Shown here: positions 48,801-61,029 of the stretch, piece after piece
How positions within the stretch are numbered: the first letter of the stretch is position 1
Layout of the letters: the number at the start of each line of letters is the position of its first letter
From: Chaunax sp. Z400
Taxonomy: Eukaryota > Chordata > Actinopteri > Lophiiformes > Chaunacidae
Length of the DNA: 64,000 bases
NCBI GenBank assembly: GCA_037577475.1
Contig: CM075206.1
Coordinates: 8,775,459-8,839,458, forward strand
Reading direction: 5' to 3'
Program-made: the position numbers and the translations under genes
Notes under the pieces: model-generated
Told to the model about the DNA's origin: nothing
What the model saw: the letters and a program-made list of their open reading frames with translations, nothing else
The model's database searches: none

Positions 48801-51800
48801 TCAGTCTAAACTCTCCACAAACACCCTGGTGAAGTACAAAGCTGCAGGCTGTGACATGATGTTCTGGATGCTGTAAGCATGTCCTGTGTGAAAAGAAAAG
48901 AAAAGAATGACATCAGTTAAAACGAATGAACAAGTATTCATTTTCATAGGCATGCGGTGCATTTAAAAGGTCTGTGGGGACGATTGAATGATCATTTGTA
49001 AATCTGTTTTTTCTTTTTAATTTTCCCAACAGAGAATAAGTAATTCACCGAAATACAAAAAAATATTTTAATTCTGCATTAATATATGTAATCCTATTCT
49101 TACCACATGGCACCATGAACGATTGTCCTGGATTAAAGCGAGACTCACAGCCGTTGATGATTACACTCACAGAGCTTGTTAATATGTTAAAAACCTATGA
49201 AAATAGAATACAAGAAATGAATTGTAAAAAGTGTTTTTCAACATCTGTGGTGTACCAGAGGACAGAGTGATGACATTAACAACACCACCACCACATGAGA
49301 AGTAAGAGTGAGCGGTGCACTGACTGTGGTGGCGCTGTGATCCACCCAGAGAGGCTTCTTCATGTAGGAGCCCAGCAGCATTTTTCCATTGCAGATGAAG
49401 CCAGAGTTCAGATCCACCAGGAAGCCAATAGCTCTGCCTCGATGGAAGTACCAATCAAACTGATCGGGAGTGATCTCAGGACCATCTGCAAAGATATTGA
49501 CCAGTAAGAATTAATGAATGACAGGCCAGGCTAATAATTAATGTTTTAAAGACTTTCATAAGAATCATTTGATTAAAAATATGTTGTCCACATCAGTGGT
49601 TCCCAAACTTTCTCAATTCAAGGGCCCCTAAACTGACATAAATTAACTCTATGAAGTACACCAATACATTAATATACTAATAAGTATATGTTACTGGCTG
49701 GATGTTCTCCCTCTAAAGGATTCAAACAACCTGATCATTCAAAGATCAGACGATTAAAGGTGTTCTTGAGAAACAGTATTAGGTTCTTGCTACTTTTTTT
49801 ATATAACTATAAAGTCACTGTAACTACATCTATAAATGATACAATAAAAAGTGGCCTTTTAATCAGGCATTCTTACTGTCGGCAGTGGTTGACCAGAGAC
49901 ACTTAAACCACTCTGTCAGGTTGGCCTTATCCTTCGGTTGCAAGATCAGCGGTGCGAGGGGAGGAGCACACAGATCTGATGCAGACAGGACAGCGCTGGC
50001 TCTGGTTGATGGCAGAACTGGAAAAAAGTTTGGATAAAAGAAGTTCAAAAAACAAAAAGGACCAATCAGAAAAATTGGTCCTGTCAAAACTTGCTCATGT
50101 AGCTGTGGAGTTTAGAGAGCAGAGTGTCTAAGTGTCCAACCCAACAATGTCTGATTTATACTTTAAAACTTGTCTTTTTATCAGGGGACTTCAAATATTA
50201 ACTTTAAATATAATTCAACTGAAAAACAACTATAAATACTACCACCCCCCACTACCTCTACTACTAGTTATAATAATAATAAACAAATAATCAGTGCATA
50301 CTCGAGTCATCATTCTCCTCGCACTGTTCCAGGTCAACCATAGAGGATGGACCACTTCCTAGGGATTTTGACCTGCCAAACAAAAATAAATAAATAATAA
50401 AAACATGTAGAGACAATAAGGACATGTTAAAAGCAGCATTAAGACTTCTCCTTACATGTTATCTGACTGACACTTGCTCTTCTGTGGTGCTTCAGGGTTG
50501 AGTGGGCTATTGGATTCACTAGCATCCATACTGAGGTCTTCTTCAGTCTTGCTGTGTGTTGTGCAGTCAGTAACGGTGATTTCATGTTTGTCAGTCTGAC
50601 CTGCCTCTCTGCTGCTGACAACAGTCGCGGTCTCTGCGGCTGAAGTGAAAATGTCCTTAAAGGTGGCAAGAGAGCGCCTGATCGTTTTGGTTGATGGCTT
50701 CATTTTCAGAGCAGACACACCAGTTCCCCCTGCTGGTTTCAACGGGACTGCCATGTTGCCATTTTTCGGTGTTCCAAGTCCAGAAGACGTGCTCCGTTTG
50801 GATGGCTTTTTCCTTTCCTTACGAGGTTTGGGCTCCTGCTGCTGAGTCTGTAGGGAGATGCTCTGCACGTCCTCAGACATGTCATTAACCCTCCACCAGT
50901 TACTGGGAGGTTTCCTCCACCGTTTCTGTGGTTCTTCTTCCCTAAGCTGCTCCCTAGATCCACTGGGATCCCGTGCTGGTGTGCCAGGTGTTTTTTCATT
51001 AGAGACGCGATGATATACCTGATCCCCTGTAAAACACACATCGTCGTTAGTTACAAAGCTTATCTGTTAAATATTTAAAGAACATATATGCAGTTTCTAT
51101 TTGGCTCTCACTAAAATTGTGCCTTAAAATTATTGAGCTTGAGCTAGATGTTTTTATTAACATCAGTTTGGATTTGAATTAGCAAAACCCATGTCAACTT
51201 ATCCAATATGTCCCTCACCGTTAACCTTACCTGAGTTAAGGCTGTGGTCTTTGTGTGCAAGAACCAAAGGGCTAGACTCCAGGTCCTGGTCCGGGATCTC
51301 CTGCTGCTGCTCTTCAATCAACTCTGCCTCAAATACTTCTGTTTTCATCTTGTCTGGTCTGTCTCCCGGTTCGTTTCTGGTTTTCTTCTGTTTGATTTTT
51401 TTGTCTTTAGCTTTAGTTGTGTTCTGACTGGATGACGGTGCAGGTGGCATCTGATTTCCCCTCTTTAAACCTCTGTCCTTCTTAGTCTTTACAGGTGACG
51501 GCATTGCTGCGCTGGGCTCTTTGTTGCTCTGCTTTAACTTCTTGAGTGTCGGCTGGTTGTCCGTAGCCTTTGTTTCCTCTGTTATCTGGGAGCAGTTCAG
51601 CCACCACTGTCCAGGCTGCCTCCTTTTCCTTTTCCTTTTTCCAACAATCTGACCATCTTCAGATGAACTCTCCTCAGACACAACTGTTTGTTTAGTCTGT
51701 TTATTCTTTTCATTCATTTGTGCTTCAGAATTCATGATTTCTTTGTCTGTGGGAAAGAAAATGTAAAAAATTATATTAGGGGTGTCCCAGAATTTCCCCA

Positions 51801-54800
51801 CTGTGGGACTAATAAAGGAATATCTTATCTTAATGTCAGTATTGATGATAACTGTTATATTTAAAAATGAAATATTGACGCCATGTTAATAATACACATA
51901 TGATAATGTTTATTATCTGTGCAGATTATTTGTGCAGATTTTAGACCTTGTGGATCTTTTGTTTATCACTTATTCTGGTTGTCTTTTAACTAGTCATTAA
52001 ATGTATTCATTCTTTTTAGTTTGTTGTTTTTAGTTTGAAACCAAATACTTAGAGTACATCAATACATTCACCACCTAAATATCAGTGGGCCTCAAAGTCA
52101 GAAATTGTCATTCTACTCACATATATTGATGTTATTGTGTTGTGATTTTAAATGGTAGGTTACCTGAAAGAGAACCAAGGTCTTCAGCATCTGCATGTTC
52201 CGCACTGCTCTGCTCCTGAAGTCCCTTCACAGGCTCAACATACACCGTCTCCTTTACTGTAACAGATTCCTGCGTCACTTTTCTGGCCCCCTTTAATGAC
52301 TTAGCCTTGCTTGTCTTTCCATTTTCACTTCTGTCTTTTAAAGACTTTGACCTCTTCGTGTCAGAGGACGTCTGAGCTTTCTTTTCCAATGTCAGAGTAT
52401 TTTTTTCTTTGTCCACTTCCCCTCTGACTGAGTCTTCAGGTTGATCCTCTGCCTTGTCACTTTGTTTAGACGGTACCTTCTTGAGGCGTTGTTTCTTCTT
52501 GCTTAGTTTCTCTTGTTCCATTAAGTCACCAGCAGGAAGCTCCTCGGAACAAAACTCATCAATTTCATATCCAGGCCCAGTCGCCTCATTCTTCCCTTTC
52601 TCTTTCATCTTCATTTTCTGATTGACATTCTGACTCCCCAGTTTGCCGTTTGCCTGTTCAGATTCCTGCTGTTTTTGTGCAGATTCTAATAAGGTATCCT
52701 TTGCCCCTTTGTCTGTTGAGCTGTCTTTGTCAATACTGGAAGTTTTGCTCTGTCTCTTATTGGTGGCAGACTTGCTGGGGATGGTAATGAAAAGAGGTGT
52801 ATCATCCTCCAGAATCAGGAAATCATCCTCTGGCTCAGGTGGATTGGGTACTTTCACCGGTGACAGAGACTTCCTGGAACTTAAAAGCAAATATTGAAAG
52901 GATTATTCAATGTTAATCTTGAAGTTTCATTTCAGCAAGGCGACACCTTAACAATTATATATTGAAGTCTACTCTTATCACAACTCACCATGAAGGTTTG
53001 GACTGTACAGCTTCTCTAAGCTTCTGTAGAAAAGCTGTCATGTCTTTTTCCACACGCGTGGACACCTTCACTGGTGGCTGCCTATGAACACCTTCAGACT
53101 TCTTCCCAGGAGTGGCGGCTCCAGGTTCCTGTCTCACTGCTGTCATTGGTGGCTCTGTGTTTTCTTGCCTGAGAATAAACACAAAGACAAACACATAAAT
53201 GACTTAATCAAGTGATGCAGTTAAATTATTATACTATACTGCTTTGTTAATGCGTGGTATTAATTTTATTTGATTTTTTTTCAATTATTTTGTCAAACTC
53301 TTAATGGTGGAAAGCTGATTTCAATATTATTAATTATAATTAAGAGACTTTATTCATTTTAATGAAGCAACTGTTTAACTATACATTACAAAGTTACTAC
53401 TTCTCACCTTGGTGCTTTTCTTTTGCCCTCCAAATCAGCTGTTTTTTCTTTGACTGGGTCACTCTCTTTGCTGCAGAGAAAAGTAAATATACACCACATG
53501 CCCATATTTACAAAATCTAAAAATGTGAACATCCAAGTAATGAACACAGGAACCAAGCAGCTAAAGCTCAAACTTCAAAAGTGGGACCCTGAATACTGCA
53601 ATGACTGTGTATGTAATCCATCACATACTAAAGGAGTGTTTGGGTGCTTACAACAAACCAATCATTAAGCTGAAAATTCAAAGGTCCTTACCATGATCCC
53701 TCCACCTTGTTCTTCTGACTGGACATCTTAGGTTTGCTTAAAACAACCTTTCTTGGAGGAGACTCAAACTCAGAATCATCACTTCTGGAGGAAAAGGCTG
53801 TAGGTTAATGAGTGAAAACGTACTGGCTTCCAATGTTAGTGTTGACAGTAGAATCTTATATTTTATGCAAATAACACTCCTGGCAGATAAATCATAATTA
53901 AATTATGAATTTATAACAAACTACTTATTTCCTACATAAAATGCATTAATTATTACTTACTGCTTTGTAATTTGCTCATTGCACTGGGATTTCGGGATAA
54001 ATAAACGGTCCATTCTTGCCTCTTCTTTTCCTTCATCTTCACAGGCAAAGAGGATTGGGGATATAACTCTGTGTTTTTCAACGCCCGGCTCTTCTACACC
54101 TTTCACAATCATATTCTCTTCAATAGGGCTGGATGTCTTCACCGGTCCATGTGCATTGAATGGGGAGTCCAAATCTGCGACAAAGCAAAGCAACACCATT
54201 TAACAAGGAAAAAAAATGTATAACACAAAAAGTGCAGAGGACAAGTGACAGAACATTTAATGCGTGTACTTGTTTTTTCTAGTAATATATTTGAGTCTCT
54301 TACCAATGTCTGGTTCAGGACTGGGTGACCTCTTTGCAGGATTTAGGACATCTTCATTAGGACCCTAAAGAGACAAAACATACATTTAAAGGCCCAACAT
54401 ATTTAAAGGCATCAAATCCTGCATCGTTGAAAAAGGTACACAAAGCCAATGAACAAATGTACATAAACAAGCACATAATCGGAAAGTGGACAACCTCTGT
54501 TTTACTAACCAAACTGCAGTAATCAGGCTACTTTGTCCCACAATGGCACAAAGCAAGGCACTTTTTGACTATTTCTGTGATATCAGCAAAAGTCACTGTT
54601 GTCACTGAGTTTATATTACCTTTTGGCAGCTTGAATTTTTTTGAGTTAGGTTTCCTTCCTGTTGTGGTACGGTAGGAGTCTCTCCCTCATTCTCATTTAA
54701 CATAGTATCAGAAATCCGGAGCAAAGTTGTTGAGGGAAGTAGGTCAACATCTTCATTAGTGGGGGTTGGATCTGAAAACAGTATCAAAATACAGGTTACC

Positions 54801-55686
54801 ATAAAGTGAATGCAAAACAAACTTTAACAAAATATCAATGACAAACTCAACTCACCCAAGTCATCAAACATGTTATCAATGTCTCCCAATGACAGAGGTC
54901 TGACTCCAAACAATTGATTAGATGGACTGAAAGCACAAATGTCAAACTAATATGATAACTGAAAGACCAGTGACATTAATCTACATTAAACATTTAATAT
55001 TCTCATAAAGTCAATGTTAAATAAAGACACACAAACTATAACAGCAGACACGATCAATAAGGTTGAGACAAAGGGTGATGGATTACACCCAAGAAATGTA
55101 ATGAACAAAAAACGAAATATTTAAGATCATACAAGCATAAAAGCTAGAATAAACATTTTTAAAACTAGAATCCCATCTTTATTATTTCATGAGATGCATG
55201 ACATTCACCGATTGTAGAAGTCCAAAGTTTCAACTCTCTAGTTTCTGGCTTTAGAGAAATGCTCACTCACAAAGCACATAAATCAATAAAATATCATACA
55301 TTTTAAAACTGCTAAACACTCCATTGAACCGGGTTTAAAAAGACGTACCGTTCCTTGTTTGTAAAGTTGACGTAGCAGAGTTTCCTCTTGGGTCTCCTCT
55401 GTGAACAGACACTTGGATTTTAATTGTGTCCGAGGTCATTTGTAAATTTGGCAACTAACTGTAACATTCCCATTATTTGTGTTACATGAAAGAATTAACG
55501 CATACTATAACCACCAAAATGACCATTATGTTGAAGTCAAAACACCTCGCTAGAGCATTTTCAGCAACACTTAATCAGTAATCAGTACAACCACAATGAC
55601 GCTCGGAATCATTTAATGACGAGTATATTAGAACAAGGCCCACAAAGAGGCGCTTAACTTACCAAAGTAGGGTACTTTGTCTCCAT
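48801..55686 (-). CDS. cenpc: Centromere protein C, complete 17-exon coding region
   Basis: Inner-kinetochore protein that links CENP-A nucleosomes to outer-kinetochore complexes. Exons: 55686-55663, 55398-55349, 54926-54856, 54771-54620, 54364-54304, 54174-53961, 53784-53692, 53470-53408, 53168-52989, 52873-52164, 51746-51231, 51026-50456, 50372-50302, 50017-49877, 49485-49325, 49194-49104, 48883-48801. They total 3252 nt (1083 residues) with phase kept at every junction. Seen: a basic N-terminus, a long low-complexity Lys/Ser/Glu-rich middle, and EDDFLILEDD...FITIP like the human EDEFIIDES...ITIP block. Two CENP-C motifs follow, RRQPGQWW (W587-W588) and RKPPSNWW (W754-W755), which in the family bind the H2A/H2B acidic patch and the CENP-A tail. 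A C-terminal cupin dimerisation domain (about 990-1083) carries FNPGQSFMVPCG, matching human STGDSFYVPSG. The donor of exon 15 is the unusual GTCAGT. The protein is somewhat longer than human (943). Confidence 0.95.
49590..49690. repeat. Short dispersed repeat in a cenpc intron
   Basis: The phrase tcagtggttcccaaactttc followed by a gggcccc stretch is common to many interspersed repeats in fish. It lies in the intron between cenpc exons 14 and 15, and its family is not resolved. Confidence 0.4.
51786..51832 (+). repeat. LINE 3' tail fragment in a cenpc intron
   Basis: The phrase aatttccccactgtgggact followed by aataaaggaatatcttatct matches the 3' tail of L2/Rex-like LINEs of fish, including the short terminal repeat. 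It sits just before exon 11 of cenpc in intron sequence, on the strand opposite to the gene. Confidence 0.6.
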
Positions 55687-55990
55687 TTGAGTTACGTAGC
55701 TCTTTTTATCTTTTTGACGATAGCGTTGCACTACTGCATCGAGACTCAAGCAAACAGCTAACGTAAGCTAACGCTAGCCATCTTTTTGATTTTATTAACT
55801 GCCCTTATTAAATTTGTCAACGGAATGCATTTATTTTAATCAGCTTTCTAAAAGGCATATCAAGTTAGAAATAGTGTATGATTCTGAGAAAGCGGGTGAA
55901 ATAACTACTTCGCTAGTTTGATAACCACCGTTAGCGTTAGCAAAAACAACAGCGCTGTTGATAAATTGTAAATGACCCGCGCACTCTGGT
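55687..55990 (-). promoter_or_regulatory. Probable cenpc promoter and 5' UTR
   Basis: Sequence upstream of the cenpc start codon with several gctaacg/cgttagc motifs (about 55756-55778 and 55929-55940). I saw no TATA box, as expected for a housekeeping cell-cycle gene. The transcription start is not determined. The assignment is positional. Confidence 0.4.
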
Positions 55991-56750
55991 GTAGCTTGCG
56001 GACTGTCTGCCCTGAGTAATTTTTCTAAGGCATGGTTTTTTTCTCCTTTGGCAAAAGCTAACCCACAAACTTTGTCTTTAAAATACAACATAGACTTGAG
56101 TCTAATCAAATTTATAATACATTTATGTAAATCTCGGATTGATTGGATCTGCGTTTTGCTACGGACTTGCTGCCTTAAAGATCAAATTTAGGAATAAAAA
56201 ATCCAAAACGTATCAATCTTCTTCTTCTACATGTAGCTTTCCTGCAGATCTACAATTGGCGCTTGGACTTCCTGCCCCCTACAGGTTTCTTATTGTTAAA
56301 CGTAAACGTTGAGGAGCTACTGGAGTTGCAGAGAAATAAACATGTACATGAAAATGTAAATTTATAACAAATAACCTTAATTTTTTTCCCACAGTTAACC
56401 CTCTTTTTTGTTGTGCTGTATGATCAACTGTGTCGTTTTTAGGACAAATCAGGGACATGTGCTGTGTTCTGTTTTTCTGTTTAATCCACTGCCAAATATA
56501 GAAACTTGATCAAACTGAAATATGGAATTTTACTAAGGGACAGCGGACCACAACTGGGGTACGTCTCCCAGTAAAATGCATCCGATGACGCCCCTGATAA
56601 TGTCCATGACTTTTCAGACTTTTAGAGTTGCAACACTTGAATTGTGATATTCCTCTTCACCTGCCACATTAGGAAAAATAATCTATACAGAAGAATTGCT
56701 AAAACACTAACAATTAACACTTAGGTAACATACATGAAAAATTGCACAAT
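55991..56750. other. Intergenic, no gene seen
   Basis: Between the cenpc promoter and the probable 3' UTR of the membrane-protein gene. It is AT-rich, contains no supported exon, and I recognise no clear repeat. Confidence 0.6.
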
Positions 56751-57243
56751 TAATTTATTCCAAATAAATATGTCAAGAAGAGTAATCTGTAATCAGCATT
56801 AGAATCTAGAAGGCATTTTATTTATTAAAAAAAAACATATTCTAAACTCCAGGACATGTTTTAAGCATAGTTTATACTGTACGGTGGCATTACAGTATTA
56901 CACTCAGCCCATATGTAGTGTTGTAATGGTCTCCTTATCGGAGCCAAATGCCTTGTGTTAGCAATCAATATGTTAGAATACAGTCATAAAAGGGTCAGAG
57001 ATTAGTCAGCCAAAGTTGAAAAAAGTACAGTATTGCTTATTACATTATTTAGCTGTGCATATTATTCCCCAGTCGATTTAAATCATACTGTATGTCATAA
57101 TTTAATTAATTTAATTAATTAAAAAGTTACAAACTACAACTTCCACATGCTTATCAATAAAGTAATATCAAACAACTGCACAGCTTTTTTCTGTGACATA
57201 TGACATCAAGTGTCAGTGTGTTTGTGTTACACCATGGGCATGA

Positions 57244-59190
57244 TTAGCGAAATATCTTTTTCTGCTTCTCAGCAATCTCACTGGGTTCCATGGCTTCAGG
57301 ACTGACGTCTGCGTACAGCGGCTGTTTGATGTGTCTCCAAACCACCAACACAATCCGAATGACAAACAGCACAGAGGCTAGAGCCAGCAGTACAGCTAAG
57401 AGAAGAGAATAAACCACTTTTAATAAGGTTTTGTTGTTTCTAAGGATTTATTCTGTATGTCACCAGATGTATGTGAGCATTATAATATAACCTCATACGC
57501 TTTTACTGGAGTGTGACCACTGTTTCAAATGTATTAATATGAAGTTCTCTTCAGTGTCTTACCAATGAAGATGCCGTTGCGGCCAGGAGATTCAGCATCA
57601 TAGTTTTTGTCCAGGTTTCCAGACAGCGCCCATATCACAACAGGGTAAATGATGAGGATGTACCGCACGTGTTTGTCAAGGACAAAGTTTTCCAAAATAA
57701 ACCTGTGAAACACAAACAAACACATTGCTTCAGATGATGATTTTGTGCATTAATTCTCTGACAAGCATTTTCCAGGTGCAGAGCACACCTACCACAGCAG
57801 CAGCAAAACAGCCAAAATAGAGTATGAGATGGTGGCAGCATCCGTTGGGGACATCTTTACTTCATAAGTCAGCACAATTGTCAGGTTGATAAGTGTTGCA
57901 ATGGTTGTCCATGTTGTGTATATCATCACACCATTCTGAACCTGTGAATATGGCATTAAAGAGTTTTTAGCAGCAGAAGTGCTGCAAAATTGAACGTAGT
58001 TGATGATTTGTACATTCAAATCATCAACTACATGCAAACAAAACAGACTAAATATACCCCACCAAATGCATGAATAGAACCTTTGCACGCTGGTGTACAC
58101 TTAATGATGCAAATATGATTTTTTTTTTTTAATCATTGGTCATACCAACCATCACACGGATGCACCACAGGTCTATTTTGTGGTATTTATTGAGCCAGGC
58201 TCCATAAATATGAAGTCCATGGCAGATGAAGCATATCATGGAGTAGTTTGTGCAGATGACCAGGAAGAGAAAAACCAGTGCGGCAATCATAATTCTTTAG
58301 GAATGCAAAAGAACAGAAGATAAACATTTAAATTGGTTGTTTGGACTAGTTTTCATAGCAGTTTAAACATGAACCAATTCTTTGCATGAGAGCAAGCTTA
58401 ATTCTTGAAAGTATAATTGCAGGAGTGATTTAAAAGCTTCCAATGGAGATTCTTACCCTCTATCCCAAACGAGTAGCCAGCCAATATTGAAACACAAATT
58501 GATGCACCAGCTAATGAAGAATCCATATGGCAACACTGCAGGGTTGCAGTAAACGTAGCCATAACCATTCCTGCGAGAAGACAGAACCACAGTTCATATT
58601 TAAATCTGTGAGTTGGTGAATATGGAGACATCCACTGAACAGTAATGGTCAATTTTGGAAGCTATTCTTGTCTGTGGCTTTTACATCCTCTGACACACCA
58701 ATCCTAACAGGGGATTGCAAAGACATACATTTCTAATTGCACTCCTTCTTCAAGCCAGATTTATTAGATTTAAAGCCTTTAAACAAGAAAATATCAAAAG
58801 TTTATCCTAACTTTCTGCAAAGTCCTGTAAGGATGTAGATAATCATCGCTGTCAGCCAAATATAGATGACACTCCAGATGTTGAAAGTCCATCCCGAAGG
58901 CGTGATCTGGGTGTCAAACACAGCAGACACATTGGCTGTAGTGGTTTCATAAGGACCTAAGGAGAGAAAAGAGACAAATAATGAGTGATAACAGTGAGGA
59001 ATGCACCATATATTAATAGGATTTCACAACGTTACTTAACATCCTTTACATGTTGAATTAAACCACCAGAGAAAGAAGGTTTTGACTCACCAATTCCAAC
59101 TACAGACAGCCCATTGAACACCAAACTTATTACATAGCCAACAACAGACACCACGATCGCAGCAAGACGTCCGGGATTATGTTCTCCCAT
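57244..59190 (-). CDS. TspO/MBR-like multi-pass membrane protein, complete 7-exon coding region
   Basis: Exons 59190-59091, 58956-58812, 58570-58457, 58294-58150, 57941-57793, 57702-57563 and 57395-57244 give 945 nt (314 residues), with phase kept throughout. I do not recognise it as a named vertebrate gene. About eight hydrophobic segments can be drawn, near residues 9-34, 61-80, 96-117, 122-145, 170-190, 203-222, 231-247 and 265-285. The stretch TPSGWTFNIWSVIYIW before TM2 resembles the 'tPaGwaFsIWgliY' signature of TspO/MBR tryptophan-rich sensory proteins; TspO itself is about 160 residues with five helices, so this would be an extended relative. The tail has an acidic segment and a basic end, EKQKKIFR. 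Donors after exons 2 and 4 are GTTAGG and GTTGGT. The start is the first Met of the only frame that gives TM1. That it is a real gene is near certain; the family link is inference and the function is unknown. Confidence 0.88.
57996..58031. repeat. Perfect inverted repeat, 15-bp arms, 6-nt loop
   Basis: Arms gtagttgatgatttg (57996-58010) and caaatcatcaactac (58017-58031) are exact reverse complements around tacatt. The repeat lies in intron 4 of the TspO-like gene. The paired stem is too short for a typical animal pre-miRNA. Confidence 0.8.
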
Positions 59191-60739
59191 TGTGGTCTGT
59201 TTTTTTATTATTCAAAAATAACAATGTTTTTGTTTTAGTTATAACACATACATATAACCAAATGCAAATTATTTCAGCATGCTGAAAACTGAAGGGGGGA
59301 ATAAAGTTGAGTACAAAGAAGCATGAAAGCCTCTTAGATGGCCTTCACTTGAACCTGAACTCTGACCTCTATGAACTGTGGCCAAGTGATAATAATCAGT
59401 CACCTTATGTAGCATCTACAGAGGCCATTTAAACACTTAAACCATGTTTGATCTTTTTCATAAAACACCCCCTTTCTTGTGATCTTTTTTGAAGATTCTC
59501 CCCATTAAAATAAATCAAAATCATTCCAAGTAAATCAATTTTCCAGAATAGAATGCATGAATGAATGAATAGAATGCAAGTATGATTTCCTCAAGGATAA
59601 TAAAATGTTGGCAGCCAAACAAGTACAGTAAAAATAGAGTGCCCTCATCACGATGATAAACAAAACGTACCTTTCTCAGCGCGTAGAACCAGAGTAACTG
59701 TGCTAAGGAGGGGGGGACGCCCTGTCTTATACAACAGCCAGTTCTATAAGTTTTATGAGCACTTGAGGCATCACGTGCAGCTGTTATCTTATATATCTCT
59801 ACCACAGTAAAACAAAGTGTCAACATCTGCCCCCATAGTTATGAAACACATTCATCTAAGTGACTGCTGCATTAATGTCAAAAACAAATCAGTCAATGTT
59901 AATAAAATCTATACAATAAATTATGTAGAATATAGAGTGGACATGTGTTATTTAAAAGCATTGTGACACCAGGTGTAAGAGGTCTTCTGATCAGGGTTTG
60001 TTGGTCATTCTAGGCTCATCTTCAGCTTGAAACGAACCTGAAGAAGAGCTGAAACTCACAAAGACAATTTCACGTAGAGATTTAAGCCAACTTGTATGGC
60101 CTTTGTAATCTTTGACAGTCAGGGAGGAGCATGAACATAAACACACAAGACCAGAACAGGCAGTGGTAGAGGAAGTGGTCAGATCACCAGACAGATTGTG
60201 ATACTACCGTAAAAAATACTCTGTTACAAGTAAAATCACTGCATTGAAATATGATTCAAGTGAAAATGTTTAAGTATTATCAGGAAAATCTGCTTAAAGT
60301 AAAGAGCAATAGTTCAAAAATCCAGGGAAATGGACCCATGAGTGTATACATGGACACATTGAAGCATCAGTTTTAATTGTGGCTTTATTAAATTTATTTT
60401 AGACTAATATTTACTTTGCAAGTACTGGGCAGCCACATTGAACAGTAGAATGCATGAATTGTGAAAAAATACAAATAAATCTCAGCAGTATAGCCAAATG
60501 ATTTTAATTTATGAACAGTCAAATGAATTATTAGGCTATACATAAATGATAGTATTGTTTCTGATTACCTATATGTTACATTTAAGCCTGCAGAATATAC
60601 TTTTTTCCTGTTACTGGTAGTTTTCTATCCTTGTATTCCAACAGTCAACACAATTCAAACTTTAAGGATTAAGTACCTCAGAGTTTCCTCCATGTTTTAA
60701 CCCCAAAGGAGACATTGTTACAACAAAAACAAGAAAATA
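59191..60739. other. Upstream of the TspO-like gene; intergenic up to nanos3
   Basis: No coding exon is supported. Near 59690-59780 there is a G-rich stretch and a locally more GC-balanced sequence that could hold the first, untranslated exon or promoter of the TspO-like gene, but no core element is clear. A dispersed repeat occupies 60165-60310. Confidence 0.5.
60165..60310. repeat. Dispersed fish repeat (tacttaagta-type), copy 4
   Basis: Contains aaaaaatactctgttacaag and taagtattatcaggaaaatc, phrases I recognise as the start of the repeat whose other parts lie at 2340, 37060 and 47310. This is the best-preserved copy in the window. Confidence 0.55.
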
Positions 60740-60759
60740 TACTCAGAACGTTTGACATG

Positions 60760-60765
60760 TTTATT
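60760..60765 (-). terminator. Probable polyadenylation signal of nanos3
   Basis: AATAAA on the minus strand, about 265 bp after the nanos3 stop codon. I found no GCACTT (miR-430 seed target) in the intervening 3' UTR by eye. Confidence 0.5.
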
Positions 60766-61029
60766 TTTCTTAAGAATGTTTCCAAATTTCCTTGGCGTTT
60801 AAGTTTTGTAATGTTTGATAACATGCTGCATAATGATGTAGCTACCCACTTCAGAGCAGTGTTGTTGGAATGACAGTAACGCATATTAACGCAAAAACAA
60901 TATCCAACGTGAAACATTGAACTACAAACACTTAGAGAACCTGTAACAGTCTATGTCAACATGAACACGTGATCAAAATATTTTGGTTATTATCTGCAGT
61001 CTTTTCAGCGTCGTTTTTCCTCAGCTGGC

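Noticed and set aside
49179..49507. ORFs on both strands in the cupin region in other frames
   Set aside because: Only the frame giving CNGKMLLG, joined to VFNILTSS in the next exon, matches the CENP-C cupin; the others are shadows.
50645..52897. Plus-strand ORFs of 63-84 residues across the cenpc exons
   Set aside because: They are antisense shadows of the cenpc coding exons, which have the real domain matches and splice sites.
57102..57122. ttaatttaattaa repeats as a possible regulatory cluster
   Set aside because: Simple AT low-complexity sequence near the 3' UTR of the TspO-like gene; nothing else supports function.
59521..59826. Minus ORF of 101 residues upstream of the TspO-like gene
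   Set aside because: No homology recognised and no phase-compatible splice link to exon 1; possibly part of the 5' flank.
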